From NCBI GenBank assembly GCA_949283205.1, contig CASDSD010000004.1:1-58023 (forward strand): DNA of 58,023 bases, written 5' to 3'. A model generated the notes under the pieces. The model did no database searches, was not told where the DNA came from, and was given only the letters and a program-made list of their open reading frames with translations. Numbering within the stretch: the first letter of the stretch is position 1; each line of letters begins with the position of its first letter. Source of the DNA: an uncultured Alistipes sp. (GTDB taxonomy: Bacteria; Bacteroidota; Bacteroidia; Bacteroidales; Rikenellaceae). The translations under genes were made by a program, and so were the position numbers. Shown piece by piece: positions 8,422 to 16,180 of the stretch.

Positions 8422-9681
8422 CTACTGGCGGTATTTGAGCGACGCCTCGGGGCTGATGCGCGCCACGATCATCGACGGCAGCGTCATCACCGCCACAGTC
8501 ACCGACACGGCCCCGACGTTCAGCGCCGCGAGCCACCACACGTCCACACGCACCGGCAGCTCCGAGAGCATGTAGCCCGAGGGGTCGAGCCGCACCGGAT
8601 GCAGCCACGCCTGCAGCCCCACAAGGGCCAGCCCCACGCCGTTGCCCCACGCCGCGCCGCGAACGAAAAGCATCGCCGCACGGTAGAGGAAGATGCGGCG
8701 CACGGCCCCGTTGCGCATGCCCATCGCCTTCAGCACGCCGATCATGCCCGTGCGGTCGAGCACCATGATCAGCATCGCCGACACCATGTTGAAGAGTACC
8801 ACCGCCATCATCACCGCCAGCACCACGCGCGCATTCACGTCGTGCGTCTTCAGCCAGTCGAAGATGACGGGATAGCGCTCGGCAAGGGTCACGGCGGCCG
8901 CCGCCCCCACGCTCTCGTCCCCATCATCGTAAAAGGCCGCCTCGATGGCCTCCTCCACCGCAGCCGACACGGCAGCCGCATCGGCACCGCGCCGGGTCTG
9001 CACCTCATATCCCGAGATCGCCCTGTTGTCGGCCGAGGCGATACGCTGCACGTTGCGCATGTCGGTCAGCGCCGTGGTGCGGTCCAGCTCCTCGAATCCC
9101 GTGTCGTATAGTCCCGACACGACGAAACGGTCGCGCCGCGGCCGCCCCTCGCCGTCCATGAAGAGCATCTCGACCCTGTCGCCGACATCCAGCCGCAATG
9201 CCGCCGCCGTCGTCCGCGACAGAAGGATCTCCTTCGTGCGCGGCTCCTCCCCGATCGAGGGCATAGCCCCCGACACAAGGCGGCTGCGCCACCACGCCAG
9301 GTCGCACGACCCGTCCACACCCTTGACACCCAGCCCCACGACCTGGTCGCCGCTCTTGGCCATGCCCGCAGCCTCCGCATAGGGCCACGCCGCAGCAACG
9401 CCCCCGCACGAACGGAGCCGCCCCAAGAACCCGTCGCTCGGCGCCACAGGCTCCCCCTCGCCGCCCCGCAGCGTCCGCACGTCGCATACGCGTATGTCGG
9501 CGGCAAAACCCCGCAGGTCGCCGTAGATGCGGTGCCGGAACCCCGACACCACGGCCAGCGTCACGATCATCACCGCAATGCCCAGCGCCGCAGATACGGT
9601 CGCTATGCGCATCATGATGCGCGCGCGCGAAACGCGTCCGCTGCGTGCCGTGCGCTCGGCAAGCATATACTCAACACTCAT
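8422..9681 (-). CDS. LolC/LolE-type ABC transporter permease
   Basis: The 419-residue protein has one N-terminal membrane segment (about residues 27-48, VSAALGIAVMIVTLAVVSGF), a large periplasmic domain (about 50-270), and three C-terminal segments. This is the FtsX/LolC/E topology. LolC/E permeases, with an ATPase, extract lipoproteins from the inner membrane. No ATPase gene lies next to it, so a partner would be elsewhere. The N-terminal MSVEYMLAERTARSG is typical of Bacteroidales members. Only one such permease is present, so LolC versus LolE cannot be decided. Confidence 0.85.
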   Translation of the reverse strand: MSVEYMLAERTARSGRVSRARIMMRIATVSAALGIAVMIVTLAVVSGFRHRIYGDLRGFAADIRVCDVRTLRGGEGEPVAPSDGFLGRLRSCGGVAAAWPYAEAAGMAKSGDQVVGLGVKGVDGSCDLAWWRSRLVSGAMPSIGEEPRTKEILLSRTTAAALRLDVGDRVEMLFMDGEGRPRRDRFVVSGLYDTGFEELDRTTALTDMRNVQRIASADNRAISGYEVQTRRGADAAAVSAAVEEAIEAAFYDDGDESVGAAAAVTLAERYPVIFDWLKTHDVNARVVLAVMMAVVLFNMVSAMLIMVLDRTGMIGVLKAMGMRNGAVRRIFLYRAAMLFVRGAAWGNGVGLALVGLQAWLHPVRLDPSGYMLSELPVRVDVWWLAALNVGAVSVTVAVMTLPSMIVARISPEASLKYRQ

Positions 9682-9709
9682 CGTGGCGTCTTATTTCGGT
9701 ACAACTGTA

Positions 9710-9717
9710 CAAAGTTA
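9710..9717 (-). promoter_or_regulatory. Probable -7 element for the LolC/E-type gene
   Basis: Read on the minus strand this is TAACTTTG, matching the Bacteroidota -7 consensus TAnnTTTG, about 30 bases before the ATG at 9681. No TTG lies at the expected upstream distance. A plus-strand match, TACTTTTG (9731-9738), lies just beside it, so the gap may fire both ways. Confidence 0.55.
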
Positions 9718-9738
9718 TGTAAAAAATTCTTACTTTTG

Positions 9739-10125
9739 TCCTCTCGGAGCGACACCCGATGCCGCATGAGGCAGGTTTTTGCACCGCACGCCCGCAGCAC
9801 GCGCCAGCAGCACGACCGCAGCACGCCAGCAGCATACGCCAGCAGCATACGCCAGCGACACCCGCAGCATACGCCCGCGACGCACGCAGCGGCACATGCC
9901 AGCAGCACGACCGCAGCACATGCCAGCAGCACGACCGCAGCACGACCGCAGCACATGCCAGCGACACATGCTCGTGACACATGCCCGCGCCGCGACGACG
10001 CGACAAACCGCCAAACCGCCAAACCGCGCAAAAGGTGTTTTTTACGCCATTCGCGCCCCGCCGCATACGCTTCGGGCCGCATGTTGCGTTATCCGTATGG
10101 AAACCATTAAAATTCGAATCGTACC
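9739..10125. repeat. Intergenic minisatellite between divergent genes
   Basis: This gap of about 440 bases is dominated by short variants of AGCAGCACGACCGC and AGCATACGCC. A 24-base unit beginning GCACATGCCAGCAGCACG is repeated exactly at 9892-9915 and 9916-9939, then partly at 9940-9962. Near 10002-10030 an 8-base unit (ACCGCCAA) repeats. No gene is supported; the open frames crossing it are artefacts of repeats whose period keeps frames open. Confidence 0.8.
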
Positions 10126-10878
10126 ATGTTACAACTACTGCAATTGGCACAGGACTATGCAACGTATGACAACTCCATAGCCGGAGGATTCTCCACGTCG
10201 GGATCCATCCTGCTCATGGTGATAATAGCCGTAGCGGGATACATCGTGCAGGCTCGCCTGCAGTCGGTGTTCCAGAAATATTCGCAGGTGGCGTTCCCCG
10301 GCAACCTCACCGGCGCCGAGGTCGCCGAGAAGATGTTGCGCGAGAACAACATCCATAACGTCAAGATCACCCACGTCGGAGGCATGCTCACCGACCACTT
10401 CAACCCCCAGAACATGACCGTCAACCTCAGCGACGCCGTCTACTCGTCGCGCAGCATCGCCGCCGCGGCCGTCGCCTGCCACGAGTGCGGCCACGCCATA
10501 CAGCACGCCCGCGGATACGCACCCCTCGCCCTGCGCTCGGCCCTGGTGCCCGTGGTCAACTTCTCCTCGCGCATGGCAACCTGGGTCATAATAGCCGGGA
10601 TTCTCATAATGGCCACAACAAACAGCACAACCGTCTGCTGGATAGGAATCGCCCTCATAGCCATGACCGCGCTCTTCTCGATCGTGACGCTGCCCGTGGA
10701 GTACAACGCCTCGCAGCGCGCCCTCGAGTGGCTCGAGTCGAGCCGCACCCTCCAGGGCGTACAGCTCTCCTATGCCCGCGAGTCGCTCCGCTGGGCCGCC
10801 CGCACATACCTTGTGGCGGCACTCTCGGCCATAGCCACCGTACTCTACTACGTATCCCTCATCTCACGCCGCGACTGA
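10126..10878 (+). CDS. YugP-like membrane zinc metallopeptidase
   Basis: The 250-residue protein has an N-terminal membrane segment (ILLMVIIAVAGYIV). The zinc motif HECGH falls in AVACHECGHAIQHARGY near residue 118, and two or three further membrane segments follow. This is the pattern of the YugP family of neutral zinc metallopeptidases. Its natural substrate is not known. The stop overlaps the start of the next gene (TGATG), so translation is probably coupled to the SGNH hydrolase. The N-terminal MLQLLQLAQDYA makes this ATG a reasonable start. Confidence 0.88.
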   Translation: MLQLLQLAQDYATYDNSIAGGFSTSGSILLMVIIAVAGYIVQARLQSVFQKYSQVAFPGNLTGAEVAEKMLRENNIHNVKITHVGGMLTDHFNPQNMTVNLSDAVYSSRSIAAAAVACHECGHAIQHARGYAPLALRSALVPVVNFSSRMATWVIIAGILIMATTNSTTVCWIGIALIAMTALFSIVTLPVEYNASQRALEWLESSRTLQGVQLSYARESLRWAARTYLVAALSAIATVLYYVSLISRRD

Positions 10879-12620
10879 TGGCAAAACACCCCGAAGACTA
10901 TACCTCACGAACATTCCTTTTCGCCATGGCCACGCTCGTCGTGCTCATGGCGATAAGCATAATACCCCCCATCGAAGCGGGAGGCGTCTCGCTGCGCCGC
11001 GCCAACATCCTCTCCGACCTGATACGCTTCGACAGCGACGACGCCCGCGACGAGGAGCCGCTCCAGCCCGAGATCGACGTCGAGGAGTTCCATGTCGACC
11101 TCGAGGAGGTCGAGAGGCAGGTCGCAGCCGCAGCACGCGAGGCATCCCCCACGGGCGACGCGACATCCGCCTCGTGGCAGGGCATATTCGACCAGCAGCC
11201 AATGCCGGCAGACTCCATACACGACATGGGGAGCGCCGCGGCCGACTCGCTCGCGGCACACCGGCAGGCCGTCGCCGCCGCCGACTTCTCGGCGCTGCTG
11301 CCCGCAGACTCGCTCATAACCCCCGTCGAGGAGTTCCACCAGGGCGACGGCATGTCTCCCCTGCAGCGCCTCTACGACAAGCTGCTCGACGGCACGCAGC
11401 CCGTGCGCGTGGCATTCATGGGCGACTCGTTCGTCGAGGGAGACATCCTTACGGCCGACCTGCGCGAACTCCTCCAGGAGACCTTCGGCGGCGGCGGCGT
11501 GGGATTCGCCCCCGCGGCATCGCCCTTCACGGGCTTCCGCCAGACCGTAAAGACCACCTCCAAGGGGTGGACCCCGTACAACATCATGCAGAGCAAGAGC
11601 GTCCCCGAACCCTATGCGGGCGACTTCTTCGTCTCGGGATGGGTCGCAGCAGCAGCCCCCGGCGCCTCGACACGCTGGGACATGACCTCGCGCCGCCGCC
11701 ACCTCGACGAGTGCCGCCGCGCCCGCCTGCTCTTCATCAGCCGCGACCCCTCGCAGGTGAGCGTCACGCTCAATGACGGCGAGGTGCGCACCTTCGGCTT
11801 CGAGGGCGACGACGTCGTCCGCCAGATCGTGGTCGAGGAGCCCGAGATACGCTCCCTCGAGATGAAGATAGAGAAGGGTGCCGAGGGCTTCACCGCCTAC
11901 GGCGCCGACTTCGACGACCTGTCGGGCGTCTCGGTGGACAACCTCTCCATACGCAGCAACAACGGACAGGCCATGTTCCGCACCTCGCCCACGGTGAACG
12001 CACAGATCAACTCGATGCGCCCCTACGACCTGGTGATACTGCAATACGGCCTCAACATCATGCAGGCCGACCGCCACGACTACTCGCTCTATGCCGAGCA
12101 GGTCGAGAAGATGATACGCTTCGTGCGGAGCTGCTTCCCCCAGGCCGCCGTCATGGTGATGGGCGTGAGCGACCGCTCGCAGCGCGGCGAGGACGGCATC
12201 GTGCCCATGGAGTCGGCGCGCGACCTCTCGCGCTGGCAGCGCACCGCCGCCGAGAACACCGGCGCCGCCTTCTGGAACACCTATGACGCCATGCAGCGCC
12301 TCGGGGGCATGACGCGCTTCGTGGCCGACGGCTGGGCCGGGAAGGACTACACCCACATAAACTATGCGGGCGGCGCACAGGTGGCGCGCGCCCTCTACCA
12401 CGGCCTGCTGCAGGGCGTGCAGCAATATGTCGCATACCTGAACAAGGTGATCGAACGCCAGCAGCCCGTCCTGGCGGAGCCCCTGCACGATATCGCCCCC
12501 GCAGCTGCGGACACCGCCGCCGGGAGCCTCGAGCTGCCGCCGCTGCCCACGAACGACGACCTGCGGCCCGACCCCGAACCGCTGCCGCTGCCGCAGCCCC
12601 TGCCGCAACCACTGCCATAG
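10878..12620 (+). CDS. Membrane-anchored SGNH/GDSL-type hydrolase
   Basis: The 580-residue protein has one N-terminal anchor (FLFAMATLVVLMAISIIPPI), then an acidic, probably extended region to about residue 150, then an SGNH domain. VAFMGDSFVEGD gives the nucleophile Ser184. KDYTHINYAGG supplies Asp490 and His493. The C-terminus ends in a Pro/Leu tail (PLPLPQPLPQPLP). The next gene is an MBOAT acyltransferase 40 bases downstream. MBOAT plus SGNH pairs are known for O-acetylation of exported glycans such as alginate and peptidoglycan, so this is probably the exported acetyl-transfer or deacetylation partner. The start at 10878 overlaps the previous stop by one base. Several longer in-frame starts exist but lie inside the metallopeptidase gene. 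Confidence 0.85.
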   Translation: MAKHPEDYTSRTFLFAMATLVVLMAISIIPPIEAGGVSLRRANILSDLIRFDSDDARDEEPLQPEIDVEEFHVDLEEVERQVAAAAREASPTGDATSASWQGIFDQQPMPADSIHDMGSAAADSLAAHRQAVAAADFSALLPADSLITPVEEFHQGDGMSPLQRLYDKLLDGTQPVRVAFMGDSFVEGDILTADLRELLQETFGGGGVGFAPAASPFTGFRQTVKTTSKGWTPYNIMQSKSVPEPYAGDFFVSGWVAAAAPGASTRWDMTSRRRHLDECRRARLLFISRDPSQVSVTLNDGEVRTFGFEGDDVVRQIVVEEPEIRSLEMKIEKGAEGFTAYGADFDDLSGVSVDNLSIRSNNGQAMFRTSPTVNAQINSMRPYDLVILQYGLNIMQADRHDYSLYAEQVEKMIRFVRSCFPQAAVMVMGVSDRSQRGEDGIVPMESARDLSRWQRTAAENTGAAFWNTYDAMQRLGGMTRFVADGWAGKDYTHINYAGGAQVARALYHGLLQGVQQYVAYLNKVIERQQPVLAEPLHDIAPAAADTAAGSLELPPLPTNDDLRPDPEPLPLPQPLPQPLP

Positions 12621-12660
12621 CACAACCCCGCCCGAATCCGGAAACAACCCTCACCTCACC

Positions 12661-14148
12661 ATGGAACAGATCGTAGACAGAGTGCTGGAGCTGCTGCGTT
12701 ACGACGCCTCCGCGCCGCTGATATTCAACAGCGGCCTCTTCCTGTTCCTCTTCGTGGGCTTCGCCGCGGGATACGTGCTGCTGCGCCGCACCACAACGCT
12801 GCGCATACTATACGTCATACTCTTCTCGATATACTTCTACTACAAGTCGAGCGGAATATACTTCTTCCTGCTCGTCTTCGCCGCCGTCAGCGACTACTGG
12901 ATCGCCCACGGCATAGCCGCCTCACGCTCGCAAAAGACGAAACGGTGGCTCGTGGCGCTGAGCGTGGCCGTAAACCTCGGCATGCTCGGATACTTCAAGT
13001 ACACCAACTTCCTCATCGAGATCGCGAACAACATCTTCGGCGCCGGATTCCTCGACTTCCGGAACATCTTCCTGCCCGTGGGAATCTCGTTCTTCGTATT
13101 CCAGTCGATGAGCTACACCATAGATGTCTACCGCGGCGTCATACGGCCCCTCGACCGCTGGATCGACTACATGTTCTACCTGTCGTTCTTCCCGCAACTC
13201 GTGGCCGGGCCCATCGTCCGCGCCCGCGACTTCATCCCCCAGATACGGCAGCCGCTGCGCGTCACCCGCCGCATGTTCGGCCTCGGCGTGGCATTCATAA
13301 TCATAGGACTCATCAAGAAGGCCGTCATCTCGGATTACATATCCCTCAACTTCGTCGACCGCATCTTCGACGACCCCGCCCTGTACTCGGGATTCGAGTG
13401 CCTGATGGGCATATACGGATACGCCCTGCAGATATACTGCGACTTCTCGGGATACTCCGACATGGCCATAGGCATAGCCCTGCTGCTCGGATTCCGCTTC
13501 CCCAAGAACTTCGACGCCCCCTACAAGTCCGCCACCATAACCGAATTCTGGCGCCGCTGGCACATATCCCTCTCGTCGTGGCTCAGGGACTACCTCTACA
13601 TATCGCTCGGCGGAAACCGCAAGGGACGCGCACGCACGTACCTGAACCTGCTGCTGACGATGCTCCTCGGCGGCCTGTGGCACGGCGCCGCCGTGCGCTT
13701 CATCCTCTGGGGCGCCCTGCACGGCGTGGCCCTCGCCCTGCACAAGATGTGGATGTCGGTGGTGCCGTGGGCAAAGGCCAGGGGCGAGCAGATGAACATA
13801 CTGATGCGCATCCCGAACACCATCATAACCTTCAACCTCGTATGTCTGGGGTGGCTGCTCTTCCGCGCCGAGGACATGCAGACGGTGCATGTGATGCTAT
13901 ACCAGATATTCAACAACTTCAACCCCGCGCTCATACCGCAGGTCGTCGAGGGTTACAAGGCCGTCTTCGGCCTCATAGTGCTGGGCTACGCCATGCACTT
14001 CCTCCCCGAGAAGATCGACATCGACATACAGAACCGCGTGGTCAACGCCTCCTTCTGGTGGCAGGTGGCGATGATGGCCGCCACGATATGGTGCGTCATG
14101 CAGATCAAGTCGAGCGACATACAGCCCTTCATCTATTTCCAGTTCTGA
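12661..14148 (+). CDS. MBOAT O-acyltransferase, AlgI-like
   Basis: The 495-residue protein is polytopic, with about eleven membrane segments. It carries the MBOAT signature: FWRRWHISLSSWLRDYLYI with His301, and LLGGLWHGAAVRF with His341, the presumed catalytic histidine. Family members move acetyl groups from a cytoplasmic donor across the membrane to glycans or proteins. Pairing with the SGNH gene just upstream indicates modification of an exported glycan. The acceptor is unknown because no glycan synthase is adjacent. Confidence 0.92.
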   Translation: MEQIVDRVLELLRYDASAPLIFNSGLFLFLFVGFAAGYVLLRRTTTLRILYVILFSIYFYYKSSGIYFFLLVFAAVSDYWIAHGIAASRSQKTKRWLVALSVAVNLGMLGYFKYTNFLIEIANNIFGAGFLDFRNIFLPVGISFFVFQSMSYTIDVYRGVIRPLDRWIDYMFYLSFFPQLVAGPIVRARDFIPQIRQPLRVTRRMFGLGVAFIIIGLIKKAVISDYISLNFVDRIFDDPALYSGFECLMGIYGYALQIYCDFSGYSDMAIGIALLLGFRFPKNFDAPYKSATITEFWRRWHISLSSWLRDYLYISLGGNRKGRARTYLNLLLTMLLGGLWHGAAVRFILWGALHGVALALHKMWMSVVPWAKARGEQMNILMRIPNTIITFNLVCLGWLLFRAEDMQTVHVMLYQIFNNFNPALIPQVVEGYKAVFGLIVLGYAMHFLPEKIDIDIQNRVVNASFWWQVAMMAATIWCVMQIKSSDIQPFIYFQF

Positions 14149-14543
14149 CGGCGGCACGGCCGCAACGGGGCCCCTGTCCACCCGTTGCAGCCCTCCCCCG
14201 CAGCCGCATCCTCCGCCCCGCGCACAGGCCCCGCAGCCGAAGCAGAAGCACACCTCCGCCACGGCCGGCCCCGCACCGCCGCGGACATACCCCGACCGCC
14301 AGCCGCATTTCACAAAATATGGCCTCCCCGGCCGCCATATCGTCAAAAAAAGCCTCCCGCGCCCGGAACACGCCGGAGGGGAGCGGTTTTTGCCGCGTTT
14401 CCCGCGAAAATTTGCGGAAACGGAGCGGCCATTGGTAAAATAGTCCCCAAAGAGTATCCGCGCCACCATTTTTTTCACTATATTTGGATAGTGTAGGGAT
14501 AGTGTAGGACACCTCTCCCCAACCATCGCAAAAACACCGTGCC
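14149..14543. other. Intergenic region with hairpin, -7 element and tandem 11-mer
   Basis: This stretch of about 395 bases has no supported gene. It contains an inverted repeat (ATATGGC, 14317-14323, with GCCATAT, 14334-14340). A -7-like TATATTTG (14479-14486) probably drives the next gene. Immediately after it are two tandem copies of GGATAGTGTAG (14486-14496, 14497-14507) that could be an operator. The rest is C-rich without features. Confidence 0.55.
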
Positions 14544-15554
14544 ATGAAACTGCACATCCGTCTCCTGACTCTCGCCCTCGCGGCGGCCGCCGCGGCACAA
14601 GCCCAGATCATGCCCGACTCGACAGTGCAGATCACGGCATACTGGCGCGTGGGCGACCGGATGACATACGACTACACGTCGACCGAGTGCATCATCGAGG
14701 ACGGAGACACCGTGCGCCTGCGGAGCTACTCCGACGTGCGTTCCATGGAGGTCATCAAGGCGACCCCCACGCGATATACCATCAGCATAAGGAACTACCG
14801 CCACTTCGAGCAGGACCCCGTGGCGCAGATGATCTTCTCGCTCGAGCAGCGCGAGGGGCTGAATGTCCCGCTCGTGATAGAGACCTCGCTCGACGGGGAG
14901 CTGCTCTGCGTGGTCAATGCCTCCGAGATCGTCGCCGCGGCGCACCAGCTCGTGGACCGTGCCGCCGACACCCTCTACGACAGCCTTCCCGACCCCATAC
15001 GCCGCACCACACCCCAATGGGAATGGCGAAACATCCTCGGCAAGTGGATCAACGCCGACGCCTCCACCACACGCACCATAGAGGACCTGGGACGCATATT
15101 CTTCTTCCACGGCAAGCGGTTCCGCATAGGCCCCGAGTACAGCCAGCAGGAGAGTCTGCTCATACCCATGAGCGATGCCGAAACCGACTGCGTCACCGTC
15201 TTCTGGGCCGACCCGGAGACCACCGACAACGCCTCGGCGATGCTCCACACCCACTCCGTATCCGATGCCGAGAAGGCCCTGCGGACGGTCGCCGCAACAA
15301 ACCCCGAAGCCCTGCTGCTCGGCAACGCCGTCGCACCGGAGCAGATAGCCGACACGCCGGTCGAAATGGAGAGCTTCTCGGGCGAGGAGATACATCTCGA
15401 CACCGGATGGCCACTGCAGGCATACTGGAGCACGCGCCTCACGGCATCGCCCCCCGACGGCCGCAACATAGTCATCAGGACAAACAAGCAGCTCACGCGC
15501 CGCGACGACGACGCCCCCATCACCTCCGAGGCCGAGACCCCTCCCCTGTTCTGA
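14544..15554 (+). CDS. Secreted protein of unknown function
   Basis: The 336-residue product has a signal peptide (LLTLALAAAAAAQAQ) and then a body that looks mainly beta (YWRVGDRMTYDYTSTEC, RYTISIRNYRHFE). I do not recognise a family. It has no lipobox and no later membrane segment, so it is probably periplasmic or surface-exposed. It lies alone between the MBOAT group and the queD-polA promoter, and has its own -7-like element and tandem 11-mer upstream. Confidence 0.7.
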   Translation: MKLHIRLLTLALAAAAAAQAQIMPDSTVQITAYWRVGDRMTYDYTSTECIIEDGDTVRLRSYSDVRSMEVIKATPTRYTISIRNYRHFEQDPVAQMIFSLEQREGLNVPLVIETSLDGELLCVVNASEIVAAAHQLVDRAADTLYDSLPDPIRRTTPQWEWRNILGKWINADASTTRTIEDLGRIFFFHGKRFRIGPEYSQQESLLIPMSDAETDCVTVFWADPETTDNASAMLHTHSVSDAEKALRTVAATNPEALLLGNAVAPEQIADTPVEMESFSGEEIHLDTGWPLQAYWSTRLTASPPDGRNIVIRTNKQLTRRDDDAPITSEAETPPLF

Positions 15555-15599
15555 CGCCACGCCGGCCCCGACGCATGCCCGCGCATCGTACGGGCGCAG

Positions 15600-15629
15600 T
15601 TGCGCGTTACGATAAAAATATTAACTTTG
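15600..15629 (+). promoter_or_regulatory. Bacteroidota promoter for queD (and polA)
   Basis: TTG (15600-15602), a 19-base spacer and TAACTTTG (15622-15629) match the Bacteroidota housekeeping promoter. It lies about 50 bases before the queD start. Confidence 0.85.
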
Positions 15630-15678
15630 TGCATCGTGACACCATGATATTGTGTAACACCGCAACACGGCTCCCACT

Positions 15679-16131
15679 ATGGCAACAATTCGACTTACAA
15701 AGGAGTTCTCCTTCGAGGCGGCGCACGCCCTCGAGGGTTACGACGGCGCCTGCCGCGAGATTCACGGACACTCGTACCGCCTCTTCGTCACGGTGAAGGG
15801 AGAGCCCTCCACAGACGAATACGACCCCAAGCAGGGTATGGTGATGGACTTCGGCCTGCTCAAGAGGATCGTAAACGAACAGATCGTCTCGCAGTTCGAC
15901 CACGCCTTCGTCATACGGCGCACCGAGCAGGGAGAACTGCTGCGCGGGATGCTCGCCGACCACTTCTCGCGCGTTGTCATGGTAGATTACCAGCCCACGT
16001 GCGAGAACCTGCTCGTCGACTTCGCCGAACGCCTGCTCGAGGCCCTGCCCGACGAGGTGCAGCTCTACGCGCTGCGCCTGCACGAGACGGCCACGTCGTT
16101 CGCCGAATGGTTTGCCGACGACAACCTGTGA
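15679..16131 (+). CDS. queD: 6-carboxytetrahydropterin synthase (QueD/PTPS family)
   Basis: The 150-residue protein matches the PTPS/QueD fold in length and motifs. The zinc ligands His16 (FEAAHAL), His29 and His31 (REIHGHSY) are present, as is a catalytic Cys25 (GACREIHGH). The C-terminal LHETATSFAEW carries the substrate-binding glutamate. QueD makes 6-carboxytetrahydropterin on the way to queuosine in tRNA. It is followed 49 bases later by polA and shares its promoter. No other que genes are nearby. Bacterial PTPS-type enzymes with this spacing are usually QueD, but sepiapterin-type activity is not excluded. Confidence 0.88.
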   Translation: MATIRLTKEFSFEAAHALEGYDGACREIHGHSYRLFVTVKGEPSTDEYDPKQGMVMDFGLLKRIVNEQIVSQFDHAFVIRRTEQGELLRGMLADHFSRVVMVDYQPTCENLLVDFAERLLEALPDEVQLYALRLHETATSFAEWFADDNL

Positions 16132-16180
16132 CGCCGCGCCGCCGCAACGGCCCCACCCACAAAAGTAGATACACCCTGCA

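Noticed and set aside
9671-10162. Cys/Ala/Gly-rich minus-strand open frame in the minisatellite
   Set aside because: The sequence is a read-through of the repeat, with no ribosome binding site and promoters for other genes inside it.
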